Notes: a model not told the origin generated them from the sequence alone. A stretch of 21,339 nucleotides of DNA from an uncultured Burkholderiales bacterium (GCA_937872165.1 CALMOR010000244.1:1-21339), one strand, 5' to 3'; counted from the stretch's first letter, positions 7,517 to 17,782 are shown. Translations and numbers: made by a program.

Positions 7517-8415
7517 CCCCGATCGAGTACTTCGCCACGCTGGTGTCGCAACCCGACGACGGCGAGGACCTGCCGCTGACCGAGGCGGCGCTCGCGATCG
7601 GCCAGGACGTCGACCCACGCCTCGACCTCGCGACCGCGCAGTCGGACATCGATCGACTCGCCGCGACGCTGAAGGCGCGGCTGCCCGCGGACGCGGGACA
7701 GGTACACAAGCTGCGGCTTCTCAACCGCTACTTCTTCCACGAACTCGGCTTCGCCGGCAACGCGAACGACTACTACGATCCGGCCAACAGCTATCTGTCG
7801 AAGGTGCTGGAACGCCGCCGCGGCATTCCGATCTCGCTCGCGATCCTGTTGATGGAGATCGGGCAGCAGGTGGGACTGCCGCTGCGCGGCGTGTCCTTCC
7901 CCGGCCACTTCCTCGTCAAGCTCAAGGTGCGGGCGGGCGACCTCTATCTCGATCCGCTGACCGGCGAGTCGCTGTCGCGCGAGCAGCTCGAGGAGCGGCT
8001 GTCCGAGTTCCTCGACGCCACGCGGCGCACGGCCGTCGTCGACGAGGCGGACGTCGCGACCGGCAAGCCCGCGGAGATCGACCGCGAGACGCTCGAGTTC
8101 GCACTCGGCCGGGCGATGCGCGAAGCATCGTCGCGCGAGATCCTCGCCCGAATGCTGCGCAACCTGAAGGGCATCTATCACGGCCGCAACGACTATCCGC
8201 GGCTGCTCGAAGTGCAGAACCGCCTCGTCGTGCTGCTGCCCGACCAGCACGAGGAGCGTCGCGACCGCGGCCTCGTCTACGCGCAGCTCGAGTGTCCGCG
8301 CGCGGCGCTCGACGACCTCACGACCTATCTCGACCGTGTGCCCGATGCGCCGGAAGCCAGGGAGATCCGGCGCACGCTCGACGTCCTGCGCGACGCGTCG
8401 AGCCGCCTGAACTGA
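7513..8415 (+). CDS. SirB1-like protein: transglutaminase-like fold plus TPR-like C-terminus
   Basis: 300-residue soluble protein of the SirB1/YchA family. The conserved core, about residues 75-150, includes LLNRYFFHELGFAGN, NDYYDPANSYLSKVLERRRG, GIPISLAILLMEIG and GVSFPGHFLVKL. This is the degenerate transglutaminase-like domain. Residues about 190-295 are helical with TPR-like periodicity (PRAALDDLTTYLDRVPDAPEA). The molecular role of the family is not established; the name comes from an old, doubtful link to sirohaem formation. The start at 7513 fits the family N-terminus (MTPIEYF), but the nearest good Shine-Dalgarno is better placed for the upstream mini-ORF. It follows murJ and runs toward the SDR gene, with an 18-bp gap and no visible terminator. 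Confidence 0.88.
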   Translation: MTPIEYFATLVSQPDDGEDLPLTEAALAIGQDVDPRLDLATAQSDIDRLAATLKARLPADAGQVHKLRLLNRYFFHELGFAGNANDYYDPANSYLSKVLERRRGIPISLAILLMEIGQQVGLPLRGVSFPGHFLVKLKVRAGDLYLDPLTGESLSREQLEERLSEFLDATRRTAVVDEADVATGKPAEIDRETLEFALGRAMREASSREILARMLRNLKGIYHGRNDYPRLLEVQNRLVVLLPDQHEERRDRGLVYAQLECPRAALDDLTTYLDRVPDAPEAREIRRTLDVLRDASSRLN

Positions 8416-8433
8416 CGAGGCCGGGTACGGCGG

Positions 8434-9192
8434 CTAGCGCGGCGCCATGCGGATCGCGCCGTCGAGGCGAATGGTCTCGCCGTTGATCATCTCGTTCGTG
8501 ACGATCTGATGGACCAGCTTCGCGTAGTCGGCCGGCGTTCCGAGACGCGACGGGAAGGGGATGCTGGCCGCGAGCGCGTCCTGCACGTCCTGCGGCATGC
8601 TCTCCATCATCGGGGTGCGGAAGATGCCCGGCGCGATGGTCACGCAGCGGATGCCGTTGCGGGCGAGGTCGCGCGCGATCGGCAGCGTCATGCCGACCAG
8701 GCCGCCCTTCGAGGCCGAATAGGCCGCCTGGCCGATCTGTCCGTCGTAGGCCGCCACCGACGCGGTGTTGACGAGGACGCCGCGCTCGCCGGTGTCCTCG
8801 GGGTCGTTCTTCGCCATCGCGTCCGCCGCGAGGCGGATCATGTTGAACGATCCGACGAGGTTGACCATGATGGTCCGCGTGAAGACGTCGAGCGGATGCG
8901 GACCGTCGCGTCCGACCGTCTTCATCGCCGGCGCGATGCCCGCGCAGTTGACGAGGCCGGTCAGCTTGCCGGCCGCGACCGCCGCGGCGACGACCGCCTT
9001 GCCGTCGGCCTCGCTCGCGACGTCGCAACGCACGAAGGTCTGGCCCAGCTCGGCGGCGACCTTCTCGCCGAGGTCCGCCTGCACGTCGGCGACGACGACC
9101 TTCGCGCCATGGTCGGTCAGCATGCGGACGGTGCCCGCGCCGAGCCCCGACGCGCCGCCGGTGACGATGAAGACCTTGCCTTCGATACGCAT
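8434..9192 (-). CDS. 3-hydroxyacyl-CoA dehydrogenase type II-like SDR (HSD10 family)
   Basis: 252-residue classical short-chain dehydrogenase/reductase. It shows the nucleotide-binding TGGASGLG (11-18), NCAG (82-85) and the catalytic Ser145, Tyr158 and Lys162 (NTASVAAYDGQIGQAAYSASK region). Asp36 at the end of the second beta strand favours NAD+ over NADP+. The whole sequence resembles bacterial and mitochondrial HSD10 (17-beta-HSD type 10), which oxidises short-chain and branched 3-hydroxyacyl-CoA in beta-oxidation and isoleucine breakdown. The start at 9192 has a clear GAGGAG 5 nt upstream. It is divergent from the acyl-CoA dehydrogenase over 135 bp, which supports joint use in acyl-CoA catabolism; true substrate chain length is unknown. 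Confidence 0.92.
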   Translation of the reverse strand: MRIEGKVFIVTGGASGLGAGTVRMLTDHGAKVVVADVQADLGEKVAAELGQTFVRCDVASEADGKAVVAAAVAAGKLTGLVNCAGIAPAMKTVGRDGPHPLDVFTRTIMVNLVGSFNMIRLAADAMAKNDPEDTGERGVLVNTASVAAYDGQIGQAAYSASKGGLVGMTLPIARDLARNGIRCVTIAPGIFRTPMMESMPQDVQDALAASIPFPSRLGTPADYAKLVHQIVTNEMINGETIRLDGAIRMAPR

Positions 9193-9269
9193 GCATGCTC
9201 CTCGATCGGATGCTGGTGTTCGATGCGACGGCGCGCCGGATGCCCGGGTGTCCTGCGTCGCGGGCCGCG

Positions 9270-9275
9270 ATTCTA
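9270..9275 (-). promoter_or_regulatory. -10 element for the SDR gene
   Basis: Minus-strand TAGAAT, followed by CGCG, lies 78 bp before the SDR start and is identical over ten bases (TAGAATCGCG) to the rpsT and sodB -10 regions. No good -35 is seen at 17 bp. Confidence 0.5.
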
Positions 9276-9327
9276 GCGCAGCGACTCGGCGTTATCCTGA
9301 GCGTCGACGACCCGTCGAAGGACTTCC

Positions 9328-11025
9328 ATGAACGCTCCGCAACCGCTGTCGGCCCGGCCCGCACCCGATGCCGTCTTCAACCAGGTTCCCCCGCTCGCCG
9401 ACCCCAACCTGTTCACGAGCGACCGCGCGCTCGAAGCCGCGCTGGAGCGCGAAGGCGCCACGGCCGGACGGGACGAGCTGACGCGCATCGGCCGCGAGCT
9501 CGCCGATCCGCTCGACGTCGAGCGGGCTCGACAGGCCAACCAGAACCCGCCGGTCTGGAAGAGCTTCGACGCGCAAGGCCGTCGCGTGGATCGCATCGAG
9601 TTCCATCCGGCGTGGCACGCGTTGATGGAAGGCATCGTCGCCCGCGGCTTCCACGCGAGTCCCTGGGAACCGGGCGCGGCCGCGACGAAGGGGCGCCGGG
9701 CCCACGCCATCCGCGCGGCGGGCTACCTCATGCAGGGACGCGTCGAGCACGGGACGCTCTGCCCGACGACGATGACCTACGGCGCCGTCGCGGCGCTGCG
9801 CAGGGACGCATCGGCGGCGCGCGAATGGCTGCCGACGATCCTGTCGCGCGCATACGACCCGAGCGACCGGCCGATCGAGGGGAAGCGCGGTGCGCTGATC
9901 GGGATGGGCATGACCGAGAAGCAGGGCGGCTCCGACGTGCGCGCCAACACCACGACGGCCGTGCGTTCGCACGACGGCGGTCATCGGCTGACCGGCCACA
10001 AGTGGTTCTACTCGGCGCCGCAATGCGACGCCCATCTCGTGCTCGCCCACGCGAGCGACGCGTCGGGCGGCGACGAGGGGCTGACGTGCTTCGTGGTCCC
10101 GCGCTTCGAGCCCGACGGCACGCGCAACGCGGTGCGGGTGCAGCGGTTGAAGGACAAGGTCGGCAATCGCTCCAACGCATCGGCCGAAGTGGAGTTCGTC
10201 GAAGCCTGGGGTCGCCGGCTCGGCGAGACCGGGCGCGGCATTCCGACCATCCTCGAGATGGGAACCTACACGCGGCTCGACTGCGTCGTCGGCACGACCG
10301 GCATGATGCGCGAGGCCGTGGTCCAGGCGATCCATCACGCGCGTCATCGCAGCACCTTCGGCGTCGCGCTCGTCGATCAGCCGCTGATGACGGCGGTGCT
10401 CGCCGACCTCGCCATCGAGTCCGAGGCCGCCACCGCGCTGGCGCTGCGACTCGCACGCGCCTTCGATGCCGAGGACGACGAGAGCGAGACGCTGTTCCGC
10501 CGGCTGATGACGTCCGCTTCGAAGTACTGGGTCTGCAAGCGCGGACCCGAACTCGCGGCCGAGGCGATGGAGGTGCTCGGCGGCAACGGCTATGTCGAGG
10601 AAGGGCCGCTGGCGCGGCTCTATCGCGAGATGCCGGTGAACTCGATCTGGGAAGGGTCGGGGAACATCATGTGCCTCGACGTGCTGCGGGCGCTGGGCCG
10701 TTCGCGAGCGACGGCCCACGTCGTCGTCCACGAGCTCGAACGGGCGCGCGGTCGCCTGCGCCGCTACGACGCGGCGTTCGAGGCGTTCACGGCGACGTTG
10801 GCCGAGCGGCGCTTCGACGAGGGTTCTGCGCGCGGGCTCGTGCGTCGCCTCGTCACGCTGGTGCAGGCGTCGCTGCTGTTGAGCAGCGGCTCGACGCTCG
10901 TCGCCGAAGCGTTCTGCGAGACCCGTCTCGCGGAGCACGCAGGCTGGGGCGCGGCCTACGGCGAGCTGCCGGCCACGACCGACGCGCGGGGGATCGTCGA
11001 CAGGGCCTGGTCGGAGCCGTGCTGA
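9328..11025 (+). CDS. AidB-like acyl-CoA dehydrogenase
   Basis: 565-residue FAD flavoprotein of the AidB branch of the acyl-CoA dehydrogenases (AidB of E. coli has about 541 residues). Diagnostic stretches are MTEKQGGSDVRANTT, GHKWFYSAPQCDAHLVLAHA, RLKDKVGNRSNASAEVEF, EMGTYTRLDCV and NSIWEGSGNIMCLDVLRALG. Glu442 in WEGSGN is at the position of the family's active-site carboxylate. AidB itself has weak isovaleryl-CoA dehydrogenase activity and binds DNA in the adaptive response to alkylation. No ada, alkA or alkB neighbour is seen, and the gene diverges from an HSD10-like SDR, so a metabolic role is at least as likely here. The start has AAGGA 6 nt upstream. Calling it aidB would go beyond the evidence. 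Confidence 0.92.
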   Translation: MNAPQPLSARPAPDAVFNQVPPLADPNLFTSDRALEAALEREGATAGRDELTRIGRELADPLDVERARQANQNPPVWKSFDAQGRRVDRIEFHPAWHALMEGIVARGFHASPWEPGAAATKGRRAHAIRAAGYLMQGRVEHGTLCPTTMTYGAVAALRRDASAAREWLPTILSRAYDPSDRPIEGKRGALIGMGMTEKQGGSDVRANTTTAVRSHDGGHRLTGHKWFYSAPQCDAHLVLAHASDASGGDEGLTCFVVPRFEPDGTRNAVRVQRLKDKVGNRSNASAEVEFVEAWGRRLGETGRGIPTILEMGTYTRLDCVVGTTGMMREAVVQAIHHARHRSTFGVALVDQPLMTAVLADLAIESEAATALALRLARAFDAEDDESETLFRRLMTSASKYWVCKRGPELAAEAMEVLGGNGYVEEGPLARLYREMPVNSIWEGSGNIMCLDVLRALGRSRATAHVVVHELERARGRLRRYDAAFEAFTATLAERRFDEGSARGLVRRLVTLVQASLLLSSGSTLVAEAFCETRLAEHAGWGAAYGELPATTDARGIVDRAWSEPC

Positions 11026-11110
11026 ATCGTCCGTAGGAAGCCCGATCCGCGGCAACCGCCGTGGTCGTCGGCGGTCCGACTCGATCCGTACAACCGTTCA
11101 GGAGACGCTC

Positions 11111-11368
11111 ATGACCATCGATACATCCATCGGCCTCGACGACCCGCGCGAGGACGCGGACAGCAATCCCGTTTCCGGTATCGACGACGAGGCCCGCGAA
11201 CGGAAGGCGCGCGAGGACGGCGAGAGCGTGATGAACGACGACGCGGGCCACATCGTCACGCGCGAGGACATCGAGGCCGACAACGACCGCAACGTCTCCG
11301 CCGACGACGGCGGTCGGTCCGGCACCACGAACAGGATCCGCGACGACTCGATCGACATCGGCGAGTGA
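11111..11368 (+). CDS. Small, strongly acidic protein of unknown function
   Basis: 85-residue protein with no family I recognise. By count it has 18 Asp and 8 Glu (31%) against 9 Arg and 1 Lys, a net charge near -16. It contains no Phe, Tyr, Trp or Cys, so it should be disordered or lack a normal hydrophobic core. No signal peptide or membrane segment is seen. It looks like a real gene: AGGAGA lies 6 nt before the ATG, third codon positions are mostly G or C, and a strong terminator follows 12 bp after the stop. It sits 85 bp after the acyl-CoA dehydrogenase and may be co-transcribed or have its own promoter in that gap. Possible roles such as a stress or binding-partner protein are guesses. 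Confidence 0.7.
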   Translation: MTIDTSIGLDDPREDADSNPVSGIDDEARERKAREDGESVMNDDAGHIVTREDIEADNDRNVSADDGGRSGTTNRIRDDSIDIGE

Positions 11369-11380
11369 CGGTTCGTGTCC

Positions 11381-11416
11381 ACGAAGAAGGGGCCGCTCGC
11401 GCGGCCCCTTCTTCGT
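11381..11416. terminator. Strong bidirectional terminator between the acidic ORF and hppA
   Basis: A perfect 16-bp stem (11381-11396 with 11401-11416, core GGGGCCGC/GCGGCCCC) closes a TCGC loop. Flanking GAAGAAG and CTTCTTC arms serve transcripts from both sides. It lies between two convergent genes. Confidence 0.85.
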
Positions 11417-11432
11417 TCGGGTGACTGCTCGA

Positions 11433-13532
<2,100 letters not shown>

Positions 13533-13585
13533 GTCTCCTGCTCCTGTCGTTGCACCGGATCGATCCGGCGTTCATGTGATCGTCG

Positions 13586-13604
13586 GGGCGCTCGTGCGGC
13601 GCCC
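13586..13604 (-). terminator. Short hairpin after adk
   Basis: GGGCGC (13586-13591) and GCGCCC (13599-13604) form a 6-bp GC stem with a seven-base loop, 14 bp after the adk stop. It has no T-tract. A second palindrome, CCGGATCGATCCGG at 13555-13568, lies nearer the hppA start and could be part of its control region. Confidence 0.3.
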
Positions 13605-13617
13605 GGTTGATGCGCTG

Positions 13618-14283
13618 TCACTCGAGCGCAGCGAACACCCGCGTCCTGATCTCGTCGACCGTGCCGGTGCCCGGCACCTTGCGATAGAGAGGCGCCTCGG
13701 GCTCGCCGGCCTGCGAGCCGCGGGCCGCCCAGTCGGAGTAGTAGCTGATGAGGATCTCGGTCTGCGCGTGATAGACCTCGAGGCGTCTGCGCACCGTGGG
13801 TTCGAGGTCGTCGTCGCGCTGGAGCAGCGGCTCTCCGGTCAGGTCGTCGCGACCTTCGGTCTTCGGTGGATTGAAGTGGACGTGATAGACCCGGCCGCTG
13901 CCGGGATGCACCCGGCGGCCGGTGATGCGCTCGATGATGTCGGAGTCCGGCACCGCGATCTCGAGGACGTGGTCGATCGCGACGCCTGCCCGCTTCATCG
14001 CGTCGGCTTGCGGGATGGTCCGGGGGAAGCCGTCGAACAGATAGCCGTTGGCGCAGTCGGGCTGACGAAGCCGGTCTTCGACGAGCCCGATGATGATGTC
14101 GTCCGAGACCAGGGCGCCGGTGTCCATCACCTTCTTGGCCGCGATGCCGAGCGGGGTCTGCGCCTTCACCGCGGCTCGCAGCATGTCGCCGGTCGAGATC
14201 TGTGGAATGTCGTAGCGCTCGCGGATGAATTGCGCCTGCGTGCCCTTACCGGCGCCTGGTGCGCCGAGCAGGATCAGGCGCAT
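13618..14283 (-). CDS. adk: Adenylate kinase
   Basis: 221-residue cytoplasmic enzyme that interconverts ATP + AMP and 2 ADP. The P-loop GAPGAGKGT is at 7-15, DGFPRT at 84-89, and the long-form LID begins with GRR at 122-124 and contains HPGSGRVYHVHFNPPK. LID positions carry no four-Cys zinc site, as in most proteobacterial forms. Length is slightly above E. coli (214), as is common in betaproteobacteria. The start at 14283 (MRLILLGAPG) is set by the family N-terminus; GAGAG lies 6 nt upstream. The open frame extends to 14361 but the extra residues have no family match. It is the last gene of the exbB-exbD-lpxK-Trm112-kdsB-adk order, after a 182-bp gap that may hold its own promoter (none obvious). 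Confidence 0.97.
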   Translation of the reverse strand: MRLILLGAPGAGKGTQAQFIRERYDIPQISTGDMLRAAVKAQTPLGIAAKKVMDTGALVSDDIIIGLVEDRLRQPDCANGYLFDGFPRTIPQADAMKRAGVAIDHVLEIAVPDSDIIERITGRRVHPGSGRVYHVHFNPPKTEGRDDLTGEPLLQRDDDLEPTVRRRLEVYHAQTEILISYYSDWAARGSQAGEPEAPLYRKVPGTGTVDEIRTRVFAALE

Positions 14284-14465
14284 GGAACTCTCTGCATCGC
14301 AGTCGTGCCTCGGGGAAGACTCGGGGAGTGGAGTGACCGGCGTGCGACACGATGCAGTCATCGCCTTCGATCGGTCGGCGATCGTGTCGACGAACGGGAG
14401 GGATCGGGTGCACCCGGAGCCGCCCGCGCGTCGACGCGAACCTTACCGGATGACTCGGCGCATGG

Positions 14466-15266
14466 TCAATCGAGAGTCTTCCCTGCGGCACCGCCCATCG
14501 ATGCGCGGACTCGCGCGAGGTCCTCGGCCGTGTCGACGCCCGCCATCGGCGCGGACGCGGCGGTGAAGACGGCGATGCGATGACCGTGCCAAAGCGCGCG
14601 CAGCTGTTCGAGGGCCTCGAGCTTCTCGAGCGGCGCTTCGGGGAGACGCGCGAAGACGCCCAGGAACGCGGCGCGATAGGCATAGAGGCCGACATGGCGC
14701 AACGCGAGCACCGCCTGCGACGGATCGCGGTCGCGCTCGAGAGGGATGGGAGCGCGCGAGAAGTAGAGCGCATGTCCGCGCGCGTCGAGCACGACCTTCA
14801 CGACGTTCGGGTTCTGCAGTTCCTGCAACGTCCCGATGCGATGACAGGCCGTCGCCATCGCGCAGTCGGACGCGTCGGCCAGCGTCTGCGCCACCCGCGT
14901 GATCAGGGCCGGGTCGATCAGCGGCTCGTCGCCCTGCACGTTGACGACGATCGTGTCGTCGTCGATCGATCCGTCGCGGATCAGCCCGTCGACGACTTCG
15001 CCGATCCGGTCGGTACCCGAGGCGTGGGCGGCGCGGGTCATCGTCGCTTCGTGGCCATGGGCGCGCACGACCCGCGCGATGTCCTCGTCGTCGGTGGCGA
15101 CGATCACGCGCTTCGCTCCGCTCCGGCCGGCCCGGTCGGCGACGTGGACCACCATCGGCTTGCCCGCGATGTCCGCGAGCGGCTTGTCCGGCAGGCGCGT
15201 CGATGCGCGACGCGCAGGTACCACCGCGACGAAGTCGACGGCCGCGGACGGCGACGCGAGCGGCAT
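14466..15266 (-). CDS. kdsB: 3-deoxy-manno-octulosonate cytidylyltransferase (CMP-Kdo synthetase)
   Basis: 266-residue cytoplasmic enzyme that activates Kdo with CTP for attachment to lipid A. The nucleotide-binding N-terminus VPARRASTRLPDKPLADIAGKP (16-37), the ASGTDRI segment (82-88) and QGDEP (111-115, metal-binding Asp113) are diagnostic. The C-terminal half has the expected LRHVGLYAYR and LEKLEALEQLRAL motifs. The first ten residues extend beyond most homologues, and the Shine-Dalgarno before 15266 is poor, so translation may be coupled to the Trm112-like gene that ends 15 bp upstream. No better in-frame start is available. It belongs to the lipid A/Kdo gene run with lpxK. Confidence 0.96.
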   Translation of the reverse strand: MPLASPSAAVDFVAVVPARRASTRLPDKPLADIAGKPMVVHVADRAGRSGAKRVIVATDDEDIARVVRAHGHEATMTRAAHASGTDRIGEVVDGLIRDGSIDDDTIVVNVQGDEPLIDPALITRVAQTLADASDCAMATACHRIGTLQELQNPNVVKVVLDARGHALYFSRAPIPLERDRDPSQAVLALRHVGLYAYRAAFLGVFARLPEAPLEKLEALEQLRALWHGHRIAVFTAASAPMAGVDTAEDLARVRASMGGAAGKTLD

Positions 15267-15281
15267 CCGCGATGCGGCCGG

Positions 15282-15476
15282 TCAGGCCGCGGCGTCCCGC
15301 GCCACCGGATCGGGATCGAGGCGTCGTGCCTCGGACTCGAGCATCACCGGGATGCCGTCGCGGATCGGATAGGCGAGCCGGGCCGCCTCGGACACGAGTT
15401 CCTGTCGTGCCTTGTCGTAGGTCAGCGGTCCCTTGGTGACGGGACAGACGAGCAGGTCGAGCAAGCGATGGTCCAT
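15282..15476 (-). CDS. Trm112-like/UPF0434 small protein
   Basis: 64-residue protein of the Trm112/YcaR (UPF0434) family: MDHRLLDLLVCPVTKGPL at the start and LAYPIRDGIPVML in the middle. The CPVTKG motif has Thr where some members have the second Cys; this variant is common in the family, and no zinc knuckle is complete. Its role in bacteria is unknown, and it is usually found between lpxK and kdsB as here. Two ATG codons are possible. The one at 15482 sits directly on the GAGGAG ribosome site, while 15476 has that site at a 6-nt spacing and gives the usual MD(x)RLL N-terminus, so 15476 is preferred. The lpxK stop lies 13 bp upstream, consistent with translational coupling. Confidence 0.9.
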   Translation of the reverse strand: MDHRLLDLLVCPVTKGPLTYDKARQELVSEAARLAYPIRDGIPVMLESEARRLDPDPVARDAAA

Positions 15477-15489
15477 GTTCATCTCCTCT

Positions 15490-16584
15490 TCATTCGGCGT
15501 CCGGGACGGACCGCTTGCTGCCGCCGATGTTGCCGAGGACGGCTTCGATCAGCGATCCGTCCATCCGCGCCGACACCGGGATCGCCCACATGCGCGCCTC
15601 GTCGAAGCGAGCGCACTTGACCGCGTCCTTCTCGGTCATCAGCACGGCTTCCGAGTTGCGCCGTACGAACGGATTCTCGCGATAGCGATGATGGTCGTCG
15701 AGCGGCATGCGATGGAAGCTCAGGCCCAGGCCCTTCAACAGCTTGAAGAAGCGTTGTGGGTTGCCGATGCCGGCCGCGGCCGTGAGACGACGTCCGCGGA
15801 AGCTCTCGAGGGTGCGCGTGGTGGCGGGATCGTTGACCCGATAGGCATCGCCGGGCACGAGCTCCATGCGGAACGGCTCGCGCGCCGGGGCGACCCCGGC
15901 GGGCAGCTTCGGCAGTGCGGTGGCGGTCCCGTTGAGCACGATCGCGTCGACCTCGGCGACACGCGACAACGGCTCGCGCAGCGGTCCGGCGGGCAGCAGG
16001 CGGCCGTTGCCCGCGCCGCGGTCGTCGAAGACCGCGATCTCGAAGTTCCGCGCCAGCGCGTAGTGCTGCAGCCCGTCGTCCGAGAGGATCACGTCGACCT
16101 CGGGACAAGCGGCGAGCAGGGCACGCCCGACCTCCGGCCTGTCGCGGCCGACGAAGACCGGCGCCCCGGTCCGCCGTTCGATCAGCACCGCCTCGTCGCC
16201 GTAGCGGTCGGCGGCCTCGTCCGACCGACCGTCGACGCGGGCAACGGCATCCTTCGCGCGCGTCTCCCTGCCGCCATAGCCGCGCGAGATGACGCCCGGC
16301 GTATAGCCCTCGCTCCGCAAGGCTTCGACGAGCGCGATCACGAGCGGCGTCTTGCCCGAGCCGCCGACCGTCAGGTTGCCCACGACGACGACCGGGACCG
16401 TCAGCCGCTGGACCCCGTCCGGCGACGCCGCGTACTTGCGCCGACGCGAGACGACCGCGGTACGGAAGAGAAGGGCCGCGGGCGCGAGCCCCAGACTGAC
16501 CGAACGATTGGCGACGGCGCGCGGGTGCCATTTCGAGCGGCCCGAACCGAACCAGAGCGCCGAGACGAGGCTGCGGAACTTCAA
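15490..16584 (-). CDS. lpxK: Tetraacyldisaccharide 4'-kinase
   Basis: 364-residue inner-membrane-associated kinase that phosphorylates the 4' position of the lipid A disaccharide precursor to give lipid IVA. The Walker A motif GNLTVGGSGKT is at 69-79 (Lys78). VISRGYGG, DEAVLIERRTGAPVFVG and LSDDGLQHY, all typical of LpxK, follow. An amphipathic or membrane-binding N-terminus precedes it. The start is read as TTG at 16584: no ATG exists in frame before the Walker motif, and codons upstream run into the exbD stop frame. The ribosome site is weak. It follows exbD after 57 bp and precedes the Trm112-like gene after 13 bp, in the envelope operon. Confidence 0.94.
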   Translation of the reverse strand: MKFRSLVSALWFGSGRSKWHPRAVANRSVSLGLAPAALLFRTAVVSRRRKYAASPDGVQRLTVPVVVVGNLTVGGSGKTPLVIALVEALRSEGYTPGVISRGYGGRETRAKDAVARVDGRSDEAADRYGDEAVLIERRTGAPVFVGRDRPEVGRALLAACPEVDVILSDDGLQHYALARNFEIAVFDDRGAGNGRLLPAGPLREPLSRVAEVDAIVLNGTATALPKLPAGVAPAREPFRMELVPGDAYRVNDPATTRTLESFRGRRLTAAAGIGNPQRFFKLLKGLGLSFHRMPLDDHHRYRENPFVRRNSEAVLMTEKDAVKCARFDEARMWAIPVSARMDGSLIEAVLGNIGGSKRSVPDAE

Positions 16585-16641
16585 CGACGGATCACCGGGA
16601 ACGCACCGCTGCCACGACGGACCGCTCGCTCGGCGTCGGCT

Positions 16642-17064
16642 TCACTTGCCCGGGGAGGTCTGTGTCGCGAAGGTGATCTGCGCGATCTGCGCGGCGCGGG
16701 CCGCTTCCATGACGTTGACGACCGACTGGTGCGTGCTCTGCGCGTCGGCGTTGATGACGATGACCGGATCCTTGCGCGACGCGGCGCTCGAGCGGATCGC
16801 GTCGAGCAGCGAGCCGTTGTCGTTGGCGGCGACCTGACGGCCGTCGATGGTATAGCGACCGTCCTGCGTCACCGCGATGTCGATCTCGGCCGGCCGCTGC
16901 GGCGCCTTCTCGGCATCGGCGGTCGGCAGCGTGATCTGCAGCTCGGCGAACTTCGAATAGGTCGTCGTCACCATCAGGAAGATGATGATGACGAGAAACA
17001 GGTCGATCAACGGGATCAGGTTGATCTCGGGTTCTTCGCGCGACGCGCGCTTGTTGAAGTTCAT
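16642..17064 (-). CDS. exbD: ExbD/TolR-type energy transducer subunit
   Basis: 140-residue inner membrane protein with one N-terminal helix (about 15-36) and a periplasmic C-terminal domain. The proton-carrying Asp is seen at residue 21 in INLIPLIDLFLVIIIFLM. The family partners an ExbB/TolQ protein to convert proton motive force into work on the outer membrane, either for TonB-linked uptake or for Tol-type envelope upkeep. No tonB, tolA or tolB is in the window, so ExbD is a family label, not proof of TonB dependence. Its start is 10 bp from the exbB stop, so the two are surely co-transcribed. The Shine-Dalgarno is weak (CGCCCGACG before ATG), which fits translational coupling. Confidence 0.92.
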   Translation of the reverse strand: MNFNKRASREEPEINLIPLIDLFLVIIIFLMVTTTYSKFAELQITLPTADAEKAPQRPAEIDIAVTQDGRYTIDGRQVAANDNGSLLDAIRSSAASRKDPVIVINADAQSTHQSVVNVMEAARAAQIAQITFATQTSPGK

Positions 17065-17074
17065 CGTCGGGCGT

Positions 17075-17686
17075 TCAGACCTCGCGGTCGCCGTGGACGA
17101 GGTCGACGAACTTGACCGCCTGCTGTTCCATTTCGACGACGAGGCTGTCGACCTTGCCGCGGTACTGGCGATAGAAGATCAGCGAAGGGATCGCGACGAC
17201 GAGGCCGAACGCCGTGTTGTAGAGCGAGATGGAGATGCCGTGCGCGAGCGCTGCGGGATTGGTGCTGCCGGTGGGCGCCTGCGACCCGAAGATCTCGATC
17301 ATGCCGATCACCGTCCCGAACAGGCCGAGCAACGGCGCGGCCGTCGAGATGGTCCCGAGATGGTTGAGGAAGCGTTCGAGCTCGTGCGTCACCGCGCGCC
17401 CGGCCTCCTCGATCGACTCCTTCATGACGTCGCGCGACGACTTCTCGTTGCGCAGGCCGGCGGCGAGCACGCGGCCGAGCGGCGAGTTGTTCTCGAGACG
17501 ATTGATCACTTCGGGCGTGACCTTGCGGGTGCGGTACAGCCCCACGACCTCGTCGAGCAGTTGCGGAGGCAGGATCTTCGATCTGCGAAGAACGATGCCG
17601 CGTTCGATGATCAGAGCCAGTGCGATGATGGAGGCGATCAGCAGGAACCAGATCGGCCAGCCGGCCGCGAGAAAAATCGAACCCAA
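17075..17686 (-). CDS. exbB: ExbB/TolQ/MotA-family proton channel protein
   Basis: 203-residue inner membrane protein with helices at about 10-28, 112-133 and 148-172. The family core reads TAAPLLGLFGTVIGMI at 115-130, with the conserved Thr in the channel helix. It forms the proton channel complex with the ExbD-like protein downstream. The start is read as TTG at 17686: AGGAG is placed 7 nt upstream, and the resulting N-terminus (MGSIFLAAGWPIW) matches related proteins, while no ATG lies nearby. A longer open frame reaches 18316 but would include the promoter region. It is the first gene of the exbB-exbD-lpxK-Trm112-kdsB run, preceded by a promoter at 17783-17811. Confidence 0.92.
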   Translation of the reverse strand: MGSIFLAAGWPIWFLLIASIIALALIIERGIVLRRSKILPPQLLDEVVGLYRTRKVTPEVINRLENNSPLGRVLAAGLRNEKSSRDVMKESIEEAGRAVTHELERFLNHLGTISTAAPLLGLFGTVIGMIEIFGSQAPTGSTNPAALAHGISISLYNTAFGLVVAIPSLIFYRQYRGKVDSLVVEMEQQAVKFVDLVHGDREV

Positions 17687-17782
17687 AACGGCGCTCCTGA
17701 TGCGAAGGGGGAAGGTGAATCGAGACGGCCGGTGCGACACCGACGTGAAGGCGGCCCGTCGAGGGCCGTTCGAGCGACCCGC

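Noticed and set aside
5463..7724. 753-codon minus-strand frame opposite murJ and overlapping rpsT
   Set aside because: It is low-complexity Arg/Asp/Glu-rich antisense of a verified murJ, and its end is an out-of-frame copy of rpsT.
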